Positions 45,044-54,869 of a DNA stretch of 64,000 nucleotides are shown one piece after another. The notes under the pieces are model-generated. The model was given only the letters and a program-made list of their open reading frames with translations. It was not told where the DNA came from and searched no databases. Position numbers and translations under genes: made by a program. Numbering within the stretch: position 1 is the first letter of the stretch; every line of letters starts with the position of its first letter. Source of the DNA: Compostimonas suwonensis (GTDB taxonomy: Bacteria > Actinomycetota > Actinomycetes > Actinomycetales > Microbacteriaceae); contig NZ_PGFB01000002.1 of NCBI RefSeq assembly GCF_002797855.1, positions 124,001 to 188,000 of the forward strand. The letters are read 5' to 3'.

Positions 45044-45811
45044 GTGAGCAATCCCCTCGAGCCCGGCGCCCTCGACGGCACGCGCATCCTCGTGACGGGC
45101 TCGTCCCGTGGCATCGGAGCCGACACCGTGCGCTACGCCGCCGACGCCGGCGCGAAGGTCGTCATCAACTTCCGCAACAAGGAGGCGCGCGCGGTCAAGC
45201 TCGCCGACGCGATCCGGGCCGACGGCGGCACGGCCCTCACGGTCGGCGCCGACCTGACCGATCCCGCATCGGTCGCGGGCATGTTCGAGCAGATCCGGGC
45301 CGAGCTCGGCGGCCTCGACATCCTCGTGCTCAACGCCTCCGGCGGCATGGAGTCGGGTATGGCCGAGGACTACGCGATGACGCTCAACCGCGACGCCCAG
45401 CTGAGTGTGCTGGATGCCGCGCTGCCTCTGCTGCACGAGGGCTCGCGCGTCGTGTTCGTGACGAGCCACCAGGCCCACTTCATCCGCACGACGGCGACGA
45501 TGCCCGAGTACGAGCCCGTCGCCCTCAGCAAGCGGGCGGGGGAGGACGCGCTGCGTGAGCGCATCGCCGAGCTCGAGGAGCGCGGCATCCAGTTCGTCGT
45601 CGTCTCGGGCGACATGATCGAGGGCACCATCACGGCCACCCTGCTCGTGCGGGCGAACCCCGACGCGATCAACGCGCGCAAGGAGGCCGCCGGCAAGCTG
45701 TACAACGTGAGCGAGTTCGCGGCCGAGGTCATCTCCGCGGCGGTCGAGCCAGTTCCGGCCGACAACACGCGCTACGTCGGCGACGTCTCGGATTTCCTGA
45801 AGGATCTCTAG
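45044..45811 (+). CDS. Short-chain dehydrogenase with displaced catalytic Tyr
   Basis: A 255-aa Rossmann protein. The cofactor loop TGSSRGIG and the LNASGG (NNAG-like) motif are in place, and Ser is in VVFVTSHQA. The expected YxxxK position reads VALSK; the nearest Tyr is seven residues before the Lys (EYEPVALSKRAGED). Activity may use another residue or be altered. The substrate is unknown; it is likely NAD(P)(H)-dependent. The GTG at 45044 follows AAGGAG. It is monocistronic, and its 3' end is separated from the convergent DUF308 gene by a bidirectional terminator. Confidence 0.85.
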   Translation: MSNPLEPGALDGTRILVTGSSRGIGADTVRYAADAGAKVVINFRNKEARAVKLADAIRADGGTALTVGADLTDPASVAGMFEQIRAELGGLDILVLNASGGMESGMAEDYAMTLNRDAQLSVLDAALPLLHEGSRVVFVTSHQAHFIRTTATMPEYEPVALSKRAGEDALRERIAELEERGIQFVVVSGDMIEGTITATLLVRANPDAINARKEAAGKLYNVSEFAAEVISAAVEPVPADNTRYVGDVSDFLKDL

Positions 45812-45820
45812 ACCCTCAGC

Positions 45821-45862
45821 ACGACGAAGGCCCGATGCTCGCGAGCACCGGGCCTTCGTCGT
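45821..45862. terminator. Bidirectional terminator between SDR and DUF308 genes
   Basis: A perfect 14-bp stem, ACGACGAAGGCCCG (45821-45834) with CGGGCCTTCGTCGT (45849-45862), and a 14-base loop that contains a smaller hairpin (GCTCGCGAGC). It is placed between two convergent genes. Confidence 0.85.
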
Positions 45863-45872
45863 CGAATCCGGG

Positions 45873-46475
45873 TTACGCGGCTTTCGCCTTGCGCCCGAAG
45901 GTGAAGGCGCGAACGATGCCGATGAGGCCGATGACGATGAGCGAGATGCCTCCGAAGAGCACGAGCACGGCGACGGTGCCGAGTGGAACGAAGAGCACGA
46001 TGATGCCGGCGATGAGGCTCACGATGCCAAAGAAGATCGCCAGGCCCCGCGACGACGCGCCCGAACCGGACTCGGCGAGGGCGACGACGCCTTCGATGAT
46101 CCAGCCGAGGCCGATGAGGATGCCCAGGATCGCGATCGAGTCGAGCGGGTTCTTGAGCGCGAACACGCCCGCGATCACGAGCAGCACGCCGAGGATGATG
46201 TCGAGTGCTCGGATGCCGCCGGACAGGTCTTTGCCGAAGATGCCGATGGCCGCGCGCACGACGCCGACGATCAGGAAGTAGAGCCCGAAGAGCACGGCGA
46301 CGACCTGCAGGGTCGCTCCCGGCCAGACGAGCACCAGGACTCCGATCACGAGCGCGACGAGCCCCGAGATGCCGAAGACGAGGCGGATCGTGGTGATCGT
46401 CTGCTGGGTCAGTTTCTGCGCGTTGAGCGAGAACGACGAAAGGAACGCGTCGGCGCTCGGTGATGCCTGTGACAT
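45873..46475 (-). CDS. DUF308/HdeD-like membrane protein
   Basis: A 200-aa protein with six membrane helices arranged as three repeats. Typical blocks are LVIGVLVLVWPGATLQVVAV, ALDIILGVLLVIAGVFAL and FGIVSLIAGIIVLFVPLG. HdeD-like proteins are linked to acid or envelope stress in enterobacteria; the actinobacterial role is unknown. The ATG at 46473-46475 follows CAAGGGGGC. About 30 N-terminal residues are cytoplasmic. Confidence 0.88.
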   Translation of the reverse strand: MSQASPSADAFLSSFSLNAQKLTQQTITTIRLVFGISGLVALVIGVLVLVWPGATLQVVAVLFGLYFLIVGVVRAAIGIFGKDLSGGIRALDIILGVLLVIAGVFALKNPLDSIAILGILIGLGWIIEGVVALAESGSGASSRGLAIFFGIVSLIAGIIVLFVPLGTVAVLVLFGGISLIVIGLIGIVRAFTFGRKAKAA

Positions 46476-46799
46476 GGTTGTGCCCCCTTGGTTGCGGCTG
46501 TTAGCACGATTGTGGCGCAGAACGCCCTCCGATGACAGCACTGCGTCGCCGTGTTGCGCCGATGGTGTTTCACTTAGCGGTATCGAGCTGACACCCCAGT
46601 TATGGGGGTCTCCACGTTGAGTTGAACTTATGGTTAAACCATAAGAAATTCATGCAAATAACCGGTTGATCTGTATATATAGATTGTTTACAGATTATTT
46701 TTCCGAATTGTGGGGCAATAATAAACAATTGCATTCGGATAAGAGGCTCCATCATCCTGAATACGCATGTGGCATGCCACACGTGTTCAAGGGGGGAAT
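46476..46799. promoter_or_regulatory. AT-rich intergenic region with palindromes
   Basis: A 324-bp gap with sharply lower GC between about 46620 and 46750 (including TATATATAG and runs of A/T). It holds a perfect 17-bp palindrome TTATGGTT-A-AACCATAA (46628-46644) and a perfect 14-bp palindrome TGTGGCATGCCACA (46768-46781), just before the lipoprotein gene. A looser repeat (CCGAAT...ATTCGG) lies between them. These look like operator sites for unknown regulators and a promoter for the gene at 46800. Confidence 0.6.
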
Positions 46800-47051
46800 G
46801 TGTCAAATTCAGGTAGAACGATAACGGCAATCGTCGCGGCGTTTGCAATGAGCGCCTTGCTTTCGGGATGCATAGCTGACGGGGAAATCCAAGGAATGAC
46901 GTCGGACATCCAAACGGGGCCAGATGTCCTGATTACTGATCCTGTACATACGCCTGTGATGGGGGACTACTCTCCCTCACGATTTGTAGAGGCCGCGGCC
47001 ACGTTCCCCACGGAACTAGCGTATGAGATTTGCGCCGAATTTCGTCCCTGA
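46800..47051 (+). CDS. Small putative lipoprotein, orphan
   Basis: An 83-aa protein. GRTITAIVAAFAMSALLSGC is a short signal peptide with a lipobox (LLSGC), so the mature part is about 55 residues, acidic and without a recognised domain. The GTG at 46800 follows an AAGGGGGGAA tract at short spacing. Codon use is much less GC-biased than in the flanking genes, and the promoter region is AT-rich, both pointing to foreign or fast-evolving DNA. It overlaps the next gene by 29 bp, suggesting one transcript. Confidence 0.6.
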   Translation: MSNSGRTITAIVAAFAMSALLSGCIADGEIQGMTSDIQTGPDVLITDPVHTPVMGDYSPSRFVEAAATFPTELAYEICAEFRP

Positions 47052-47436
47052 TCCAGATCTCGGGTTTTCATCGAACCCATTGCTTGCTCGAGTGTTGGCC
47101 GTCATCCTGCCGATTGCTGTGTTTGTCGCCGCTCCGTTCGTTTTCGTGCCGATCTACATCGAGCGGCGTGAAAGCCTGGCTACTCTCTGTTTCGAGCGCT
47201 TGCATCTTTCAGAAGGCGGTCGCGTCGATGCCGGGTTCTCGTGGTTCCCAACGGTCGGCGCAATCTGCAGCACGGAAGGGGAAGGAACGATCGTGACTGC
47301 CTATCCGCCGCTCTGGATCACGGTGGTCTTCTACTCATGGGTCGTTGTGCTTCTACTGTGGGTGGCCGTTCTCTACTACCGAAGCTCGATGGAGCCTTTC
47401 TCTGGTCACCGGAAAAAACGAAACAGTTGGTGGTGA
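47023..47436 (+). CDS. Small membrane protein with extracytoplasmic loop, orphan
   Basis: A 137-aa protein with two hydrophobic helices, LLARVLAVILPIAVFVAAPF (about 20-39) and ITVVFYSWVVVLLLWVAVLY (about 98-117). A loop of about 50 residues between them has two Cys (LCFERL, AICSTE) that could form a disulphide. The C-terminus is basic (GHRKKRNSWW). No family is recognised. Codon use is atypical for the window, as in the lipoprotein gene it overlaps. The two probably act together at the cell surface (inference). Confidence 0.6.
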   Translation: MRFAPNFVPDPDLGFSSNPLLARVLAVILPIAVFVAAPFVFVPIYIERRESLATLCFERLHLSEGGRVDAGFSWFPTVGAICSTEGEGTIVTAYPPLWITVVFYSWVVVLLLWVAVLYYRSSMEPFSGHRKKRNSWW

Positions 47437-47532
47437 CCGTCTGATGCCGTGAACGCGTTCTAGTCGGGTTGAGACAGCCGCCACAATAGGAGGGCGACGC
47501 CGTTGCGTCGGCATTCGAGCGATGGGGAGCAC

Positions 47533-49152
47533 ATGTCGGGCAGTTCGCGGGAGACACTTTTTCTGGGCACGATCCTGACCATGGACGAGTCGCGTCCGCG
47601 GGCGGAGGCGGTGCTCGTTCGCGAAGGCCGCATCGTCGCGGTCGGTGACGAGGGCGACATCCGCTCGCAGGCCTCGGCGGATGTCGCGGTCGTGAGCCTG
47701 GGGGAGCGGGTTCTGCTGCCCGGCTTCATCGAGGCCCACGGTCACCCCACCGACACGGCAGCCGTGTTCTCGGAGCTGATCGCCGACATCCGGCCGGTCA
47801 CGATCGCGACAGCCGAGGGCGTGCACGAGGCCCTGCGCGCGGGTGTCGCCGCGCACCCTGAGGGCGCATACTTCAACGGCTGGGACGGCCTGCTGCAGAA
47901 GGGGCTGACCGACCCGACGCTCGCCGAGCTCGACGAGCTCGGGGGAGGGGCGCCGGTCGTCATCCTGCACAACTCGGGCCACGTGGTCTACTTCAACACC
48001 GCGGCGGCGAAGGCGGCCGGCATCGACAAGAACTCGCCCGACCCCGTCGGCTCGCACTGGGAGAAGGATGCCGCGGGCGAGCTCACGGGCAAGGGTTTCG
48101 AGGTGGGCTGCGTCTTCGCGATCGCGGAGTCGGTGCTCGTCGCCGCGCAGAAGGAGCTTCCGCAGCTGCTCCACACGTATCTGAGCTCGCTCAACGCCGT
48201 CGGCATCACAACGGTGAGCGACATGAGCTGGAGCGAGGCCAAACGCCCGGCGCTCGACGCGGCCCGCGCGGCGGGGCTGACCGCCCGCATCCGGCTCTAC
48301 GAGATGTCGGCGCCTGGAGCGCACGCGAGTGTGCCGCTCGACAACGGAGATGATCTCGTGTCTCAGGTGGGGGTGAAGACCTGGGCCGACGGTTCGCCGT
48401 GGGTCGGCAACATCCAGCTCTCGTTCCCCTACCTCGACACACCCGCGACGCGGTCGATCGGCATCCCCTCCGGGTCGCACGGCTCCTCGAACTACACACG
48501 CGAGCAGATGGACAGCGTGGTCGAGCAGTACTTCCCGCAGGGCTGGCAGCTGGCCTGCCACGCGCACGGCGACCTTGCGATCGACATGGTGCTCGACGCC
48601 TGGGAGGCCATGCTCGAGCGGCATCCGCGGGTCGACCACCGCCTGCGCCTCGAGCACGTCGGAACGATGTCCGCGACACAGTTCGAGCGTGCGAAGACCC
48701 TGGGTGTAACCGTGAGCATGCTCATGGACCACGTGTACTACTGGGGTGAGGTGCTCGTCGACGACCTGTTCGGTGCCGAGCACGGGGCGCCATGGACGAA
48801 CGCTCGCGCCGCGTTGGATGCCGGGCTGCGCGTCTCCTTCCACAACGACGGCACGGTGACGCCGGCCGAACCGCTGCGCAACATGACCGTCGCGATGACC
48901 CGCACCACGCGTTCCGGCCACCGCTATCCGGGCGTCGACGGCGTGACGATCGAGGAGGCCCTGCGCGCCCAGACCATCGACGCGGCGTGGCAGCTCTTCT
49001 CCGACGACATCATCGGAAGCATCGAGGCGGGCAAGTACGCTGACTTCGTTGTGCTGTCGGCCGATCCGCACACTGTCGAGCCGCAGGATGTCGCCGGGCT
49101 CGACGTCGTCGCCACCTATCTCGCGGGCGAGCTCGTGCACGGCGGGCTCTGA
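47533..49152 (+). CDS. Amidohydrolase (YtcJ-like)
   Basis: A 539-aa metal-dependent hydrolase. The N-terminal beta-sandwich strand GTILTMDESRPRAEAVLVRE precedes the TIM barrel. GFIEAHGHPTD carries the HxH metal motif, CHAHGDLAI and LEHVGTMS carry further His, and SFHNDGTVTPAEPL the catalytic Asp. YtcJ-type enzymes act on exocyclic amides or formamides; the substrate is unknown. The ATG at 47533 follows GGGGAGCAC. It stands alone, with no regulator or transporter adjacent. Confidence 0.9.
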   Translation: MSGSSRETLFLGTILTMDESRPRAEAVLVREGRIVAVGDEGDIRSQASADVAVVSLGERVLLPGFIEAHGHPTDTAAVFSELIADIRPVTIATAEGVHEALRAGVAAHPEGAYFNGWDGLLQKGLTDPTLAELDELGGGAPVVILHNSGHVVYFNTAAAKAAGIDKNSPDPVGSHWEKDAAGELTGKGFEVGCVFAIAESVLVAAQKELPQLLHTYLSSLNAVGITTVSDMSWSEAKRPALDAARAAGLTARIRLYEMSAPGAHASVPLDNGDDLVSQVGVKTWADGSPWVGNIQLSFPYLDTPATRSIGIPSGSHGSSNYTREQMDSVVEQYFPQGWQLACHAHGDLAIDMVLDAWEAMLERHPRVDHRLRLEHVGTMSATQFERAKTLGVTVSMLMDHVYYWGEVLVDDLFGAEHGAPWTNARAALDAGLRVSFHNDGTVTPAEPLRNMTVAMTRTTRSGHRYPGVDGVTIEEALRAQTIDAAWQLFSDDIIGSIEAGKYADFVVLSADPHTVEPQDVAGLDVVATYLAGELVHGGL

Positions 49153-49253
49153 GCTGCTCGGGGTTGCCCTCGAGTTTCCGCCTCGGCCCGCAACGCCCGG
49201 ATCGATCGGGTTTCGAGAAGCACGGGGTCGGATGCCGCCGCTAAAGTGACTGC

Positions 49254-51635
<2,382 letters not shown>

Positions 51636-51783
51636 AAATAGGTTCGCGTCCCTGTTAATGACCGTGGGACGTGAAGACGACCCGATGGGTGTCATCCGTT
51701 TCGGGTGATGTGTCGATGGTCGCCGAGCAATAGCTTCGAGCCAGGCGGGAGTGATCGGCACTCCGCGAGATCGGAGCTTCGAC

Positions 51784-52170
51784 ATGAGCGTCTGGGAGTT
51801 CTTCGTATGGTTTTTCTGGTTCTACATCGTCATCTCGTGCATTTCGATCTTCATACGGGTCATCATCGACGTGTTCCGGGATCCTGAGCTCAGCGGTTGG
51901 GCGAAGGCGCTGTGGTTGCTTTTCCTGGTCTTCTTGCCGTTCCTCGGAGCTTTCATCTATGTGATCGTCCGCGGCCGCGACATGGGTCGACGTGGGATGA
52001 CGGCTTCGCGCGAAGCCGAAGAACGGATTGACGATGACATTCGTTCGGCCGCGACATCGACCTCGGCTGTCAGCGACATCGAGACTGCGAAACGACTTCT
52101 CGACAGCGGCGCTGTCACCCCGGCCGAGTACGACGCCCTGAAGGCCAAAGCCCTGCGGGGAACGGCGTAG
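51784..52170 (+). CDS. PLDc_N membrane protein with SHOCT domain
   Basis: A 128-aa protein. Two N-terminal helices (VWFFWFYIVISCISIFIRV and ALWLLFLVFLPFLGAFIYVI) form a PLDc_N-type unit ending in RGRDMGRR. A C-terminal SHOCT module follows (SDIETAKRLLDSGAVTPAEY). No phospholipase domain is present, so catalysis is not expected. SHOCT domains mediate oligomerisation. The ATG at 51784 follows GGAGC. The gene is isolated. Confidence 0.8.
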   Translation: MSVWEFFVWFFWFYIVISCISIFIRVIIDVFRDPELSGWAKALWLLFLVFLPFLGAFIYVIVRGRDMGRRGMTASREAEERIDDDIRSAATSTSAVSDIETAKRLLDSGAVTPAEYDALKAKALRGTA

Positions 52171-52197
52171 ATCCCACCCCACCTCTGAGCGCGATCG

Positions 52198-52220
52198 TTA
52201 TCGCCGATAATGCACATTAT
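52198..52220. promoter_or_regulatory. Overlapping palindromes upstream of the DHFR-like gene
   Basis: TTATCG-C-CGATAA (52198-52210) and ATAATG-CA-CATTAT (52207-52220) are both perfect and overlap by four bases. They lie 172 bp before the DHFR-like gene in a locally AT-rich stretch. They are probably operator-like; the binding protein is unknown. Confidence 0.45.
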
Positions 52221-52313
52221 GTCAGTTAAAAGTCACAGCACCGGTTGGCGAGCTGCGATCGCCTCCCCGCACGCCAGCGGACCGCCCTAAAGTTGGTGCG
52301 AAAAGGAGCACCG

Positions 52314-52355
52314 ATGAGAATGGCGCCGGCGGCCGCCTCCGTACCGGCGCGGTAA
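52314..52355 (+). CDS. Possible 13-codon leader ORF
   Basis: ATG at 52314 follows AAAAGGAGCACCG, a better ribosome site than many real genes here have. It encodes MRMAPAAASVPAR and stops at 52355, 36 bp before the DHFR-like gene. It could be a leader peptide or a chance ORF. Only the ribosome site supports it. Confidence 0.3.
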   Translation: MRMAPAAASVPAR

Positions 52356-52391
52356 CCCGGGCACGCATCGCGCATCAAGGAGAGCAACGAG

Positions 52392-52961
52392 ATGAGACCA
52401 CTTCGATACTCGATCGACGTCACGCTCGACGGCTGCTGCCATCACGAGGCGGGGCTCCCGCCGGACGAGGAGTCGATGCGCTACTGGACGGCTGAGATGG
52501 AGCGGGCCGATGCCCTGCTCTTCGGCCGGGCGACCTACCAGATGATGGAGTCGGCGTGGCGGAGGCCGGCCACGGGCACATGGCCCGGCTGGATGGATGA
52601 ATGGGAGGTTCCGTTCGCCGAGGCCATCGACGGGGCGAAGAAGTATGTCGTGTCGAGCACGCTGAGCGGGGTCGATTGGAATGCCGAGCCGCTTCGAGGC
52701 GACGTGGGGCAGGCGGTTCGGCGGCTCAAGCAGCAGCCGGGTGAGGGCCTGTGGGTGGGTGGCGTGACGCTCCCCCTGGCGCTGGCCGATCTGGGGCTGA
52801 TCGACGAGTACGAGTTCGTTGTGCAGCCGGTGCTCGCCGGGCACGGGCCGACGTTGCTCGCCGGTCTGCGCGAGCGCATCCAGCTCGAGCTCGTGGAGCG
52901 CCGTGAGTTCCGATCGGGGGCGGTCGCCGTGCGATACCGGCCCGTGCGAGTTGCGGCGTGA
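52392..52961 (+). CDS. Dihydrofolate reductase-like / RibD C-terminal domain protein
   Basis: A 189-aa protein of the RibD_C/DHFR-like family. It begins LRYSIDVTLDG, contains ADALLFGRATYQMM, KYVVSSTLSGVDW and the cofactor-site LWVGGVTLPLAL, and ends with VQPVLAGHGPTLLAGL. Members are NADPH-dependent reductases of mostly unknown substrate, not essential DHFR. The ATG at 52392 follows AAGGAGAGC. No riboflavin genes are nearby. Confidence 0.88.
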   Translation: MRPLRYSIDVTLDGCCHHEAGLPPDEESMRYWTAEMERADALLFGRATYQMMESAWRRPATGTWPGWMDEWEVPFAEAIDGAKKYVVSSTLSGVDWNAEPLRGDVGQAVRRLKQQPGEGLWVGGVTLPLALADLGLIDEYEFVVQPVLAGHGPTLLAGLRERIQLELVERREFRSGAVAVRYRPVRVAA

Positions 52962-53054
52962 CATGATCGTGTTCGCGCGGCGACCGAAGCCGCGCGCTGT
53001 ATCCGCCGACTCCTGCGGGAATCGGGCATGCGGGAACGGCGGGCCGACGCGAGG

Positions 53055-53633
53055 CTATTCGGGCGAGGCCTGGAGGCCGCTGAACACCGTTGCGATGAGC
53101 CGGCGCCCCTGGGCCTCGCCGGCCTCGTCGGGCGCGACCCGCCAGAGGAAGCTCATGAGCATGATGATGTCCGACGGGTCGTGACCCGGCGCGATCGTGC
53201 CCTCTGCGACGCAGGCGTCGACGAGCCTGCCGACGGCTTCCGACGCGGGCCCCCAGGCGGAGGCGACCATGCTCTGCGCGGCGGCGCTGTGCAGGGCGTC
53301 CCCCAAGCCGTGCTTGATCTTGATGCTGGCGGCGAGCACGTCGAACCACTCGATGAACGCCTCCTTCGCTGAGGAGTTCCGAGCGAGGACCTCGTCGACG
53401 GTGATGCTGAGGCGGTCGATGTCGCGCTGGTAAGCCGCGAGGATCAGATCTTCGCGGGTCGGGAAATGCCGGTAGAGCGTTCCCGCCCCCACCCCCGCGC
53501 GCTTCGCCACGTCGTTCAGCGGCACCAGCGGGTTCTCGGTGAACAGCTCGCGCGCGGCGTCGATGATCGCGATGCGGTTCTGCGCGGCCGCTCGGCGCTG
53601 CGTTCCGTAGGTGGCGGGAGTCTCTGCGGTCAT
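53055..53633 (-). CDS. TetR-family repressor
   Basis: A 192-aa regulator with the N-terminal helix-turn-helix IIDAARELFTENPLVPLNDV to RAGVGAGTLYRHFPTREDL (about 22-65). The C-terminal ligand/dimerisation domain is variable. It is divergent from the aldo-keto reductase gene and shares the two palindromic sites at 53661-53706, so it likely represses that gene and itself. The inducer is unknown. The ATG at 53631-53633 sits close to the first operator. Confidence 0.9.
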   Translation of the reverse strand: MTAETPATYGTQRRAAAQNRIAIIDAARELFTENPLVPLNDVAKRAGVGAGTLYRHFPTREDLILAAYQRDIDRLSITVDEVLARNSSAKEAFIEWFDVLAASIKIKHGLGDALHSAAAQSMVASAWGPASEAVGRLVDACVAEGTIAPGHDPSDIIMLMSFLWRVAPDEAGEAQGRRLIATVFSGLQASPE

Positions 53634-53660
53634 AAGTCGATGATGCCCTCAATTGACTTG

Positions 53661-53706
53661 CGGAGAGTTCTCCGCTAGTTTCGTCTCAGATGCGGAGAAT
53701 TCTCCG
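53661..53706. promoter_or_regulatory. Double TetR operator
   Basis: CGGAGAGTTCTCCG (53661-53674) and the perfect palindrome CGGAGAATTCTCCG (53693-53706) lie 32 bp apart, centre to centre, about three helical turns. They occupy the divergent promoter between the TetR and aldo-keto reductase genes. Confidence 0.85.
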
Positions 53707-53734
53707 TGATATGAGGATAGCAGGAGGAACACTT

Positions 53735-54784
53735 GTGGACTACGTGAAGCTCGGCACAACCGGCCTCGACGTCTCCCCCATCGCCATCGGCGCCATGAGC
53801 TATGGCGAGCCCGGCCGCGGCCACCCCGTCTGGTCGAAGGGTGAAGACGAGGCGAGGCCGCTCATCAAGCATGCGCTGGATGCCGGCATCAACTTCTTCG
53901 ACACCGCCAACATGTACTCCAACGGCTCCAGCGAGGAGATCCTGGGGCGCGCTCTGAAGGATTTCGCGAACCGTGACGATGTGGTGATCGCGACGAAGCT
54001 CCGCCACCCGATGCGCCCAGGCCCCAACGGCCGCGGGCTGTCGCGGAAGGCGATCATGACCGAGGTCGAGCACTCCCTCGACCGGCTCGGCACGGACTAC
54101 ATCGATCTGTACCAGGTGCACCGCAATGACCATGCGACCCCGCTCGAGGAGACCCTGGAAGCGCTCAGCGATCTGGTGAAAGCGGGCAAGGTGCGCTACC
54201 TCGGTGCATCGTCGATGCACGCCTGGGAGTTCGCGAAGGCGCTGCACCTGCAGAAGCTCAACGGGTGGGCCCGTTTCGTGACGATGCAGGACCATTACAA
54301 CCTGCTCGCCCGCGAGGAGGAGCGCGAGATGATCCCACTCTGCAGCGACGAGGGGGTCGGAACCATCGTCTGGAGTCCCTTGGCCCGCGGCCGTCTCGCC
54401 CGCGCGTGGGACGACGCGAGATCCACCGACCGCTCGTCGACGGACGGAGCCTACGCGGACACCCTCTACTCCCCCGCCGAGGAAGAGTCGAACCGGGCCA
54501 TCATCGATGCGGTCGGTAAGGTCGCTGAGGCGCATGGCGTCAGCCGTGCGACGATCGCTCTGGCGTGGTTGCACAGCCGGCCCGTCGTCACCGCCCCGCT
54601 GGTCGGTGCCGGATCCACGCGGCAGATCGACGACGCCGTCGCGTCGCTCGACGTGACACTGACGGACGACGAGGTGACGTCACTCGTCGAGCCGTACACA
54701 CCCCGCTACGACTGGCAAGGCGTCTCGGACGAGGCCGAGCTGGACGCGATCCGCGCACGCATTCCTGGAATGGCACTCCGTTGA
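53735..54784 (+). CDS. Aldo/keto reductase
   Basis: A 349-aa TIM-barrel NADPH oxidoreductase. The catalytic tetrad region is clear: Asp and Tyr in NFFDTANMYSNG (about 53-64), Lys in IATKLRHP and His in YQVHRND (about 126). The C-terminal APLVGAGSTRQIDDAVASL binds NADP. It reduces aldehydes or ketones; the substrate is unknown. The GTG at 53735 follows CAGGAGGAAC. An ATG at 53690 lies inside the operator and is unlikely. It is under TetR control. Confidence 0.92.
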   Translation: MDYVKLGTTGLDVSPIAIGAMSYGEPGRGHPVWSKGEDEARPLIKHALDAGINFFDTANMYSNGSSEEILGRALKDFANRDDVVIATKLRHPMRPGPNGRGLSRKAIMTEVEHSLDRLGTDYIDLYQVHRNDHATPLEETLEALSDLVKAGKVRYLGASSMHAWEFAKALHLQKLNGWARFVTMQDHYNLLAREEEREMIPLCSDEGVGTIVWSPLARGRLARAWDDARSTDRSSTDGAYADTLYSPAEEESNRAIIDAVGKVAEAHGVSRATIALAWLHSRPVVTAPLVGAGSTRQIDDAVASLDVTLTDDEVTSLVEPYTPRYDWQGVSDEAELDAIRARIPGMALR

Positions 54785-54869
54785 GCGCCGGTCGCCGACT
54801 CGATCGAGGACACGGCTGAGAGCATCCTGGCGCACGCCTCGCCCTGACGGCCGGCCGGGCTCTCCGCCG

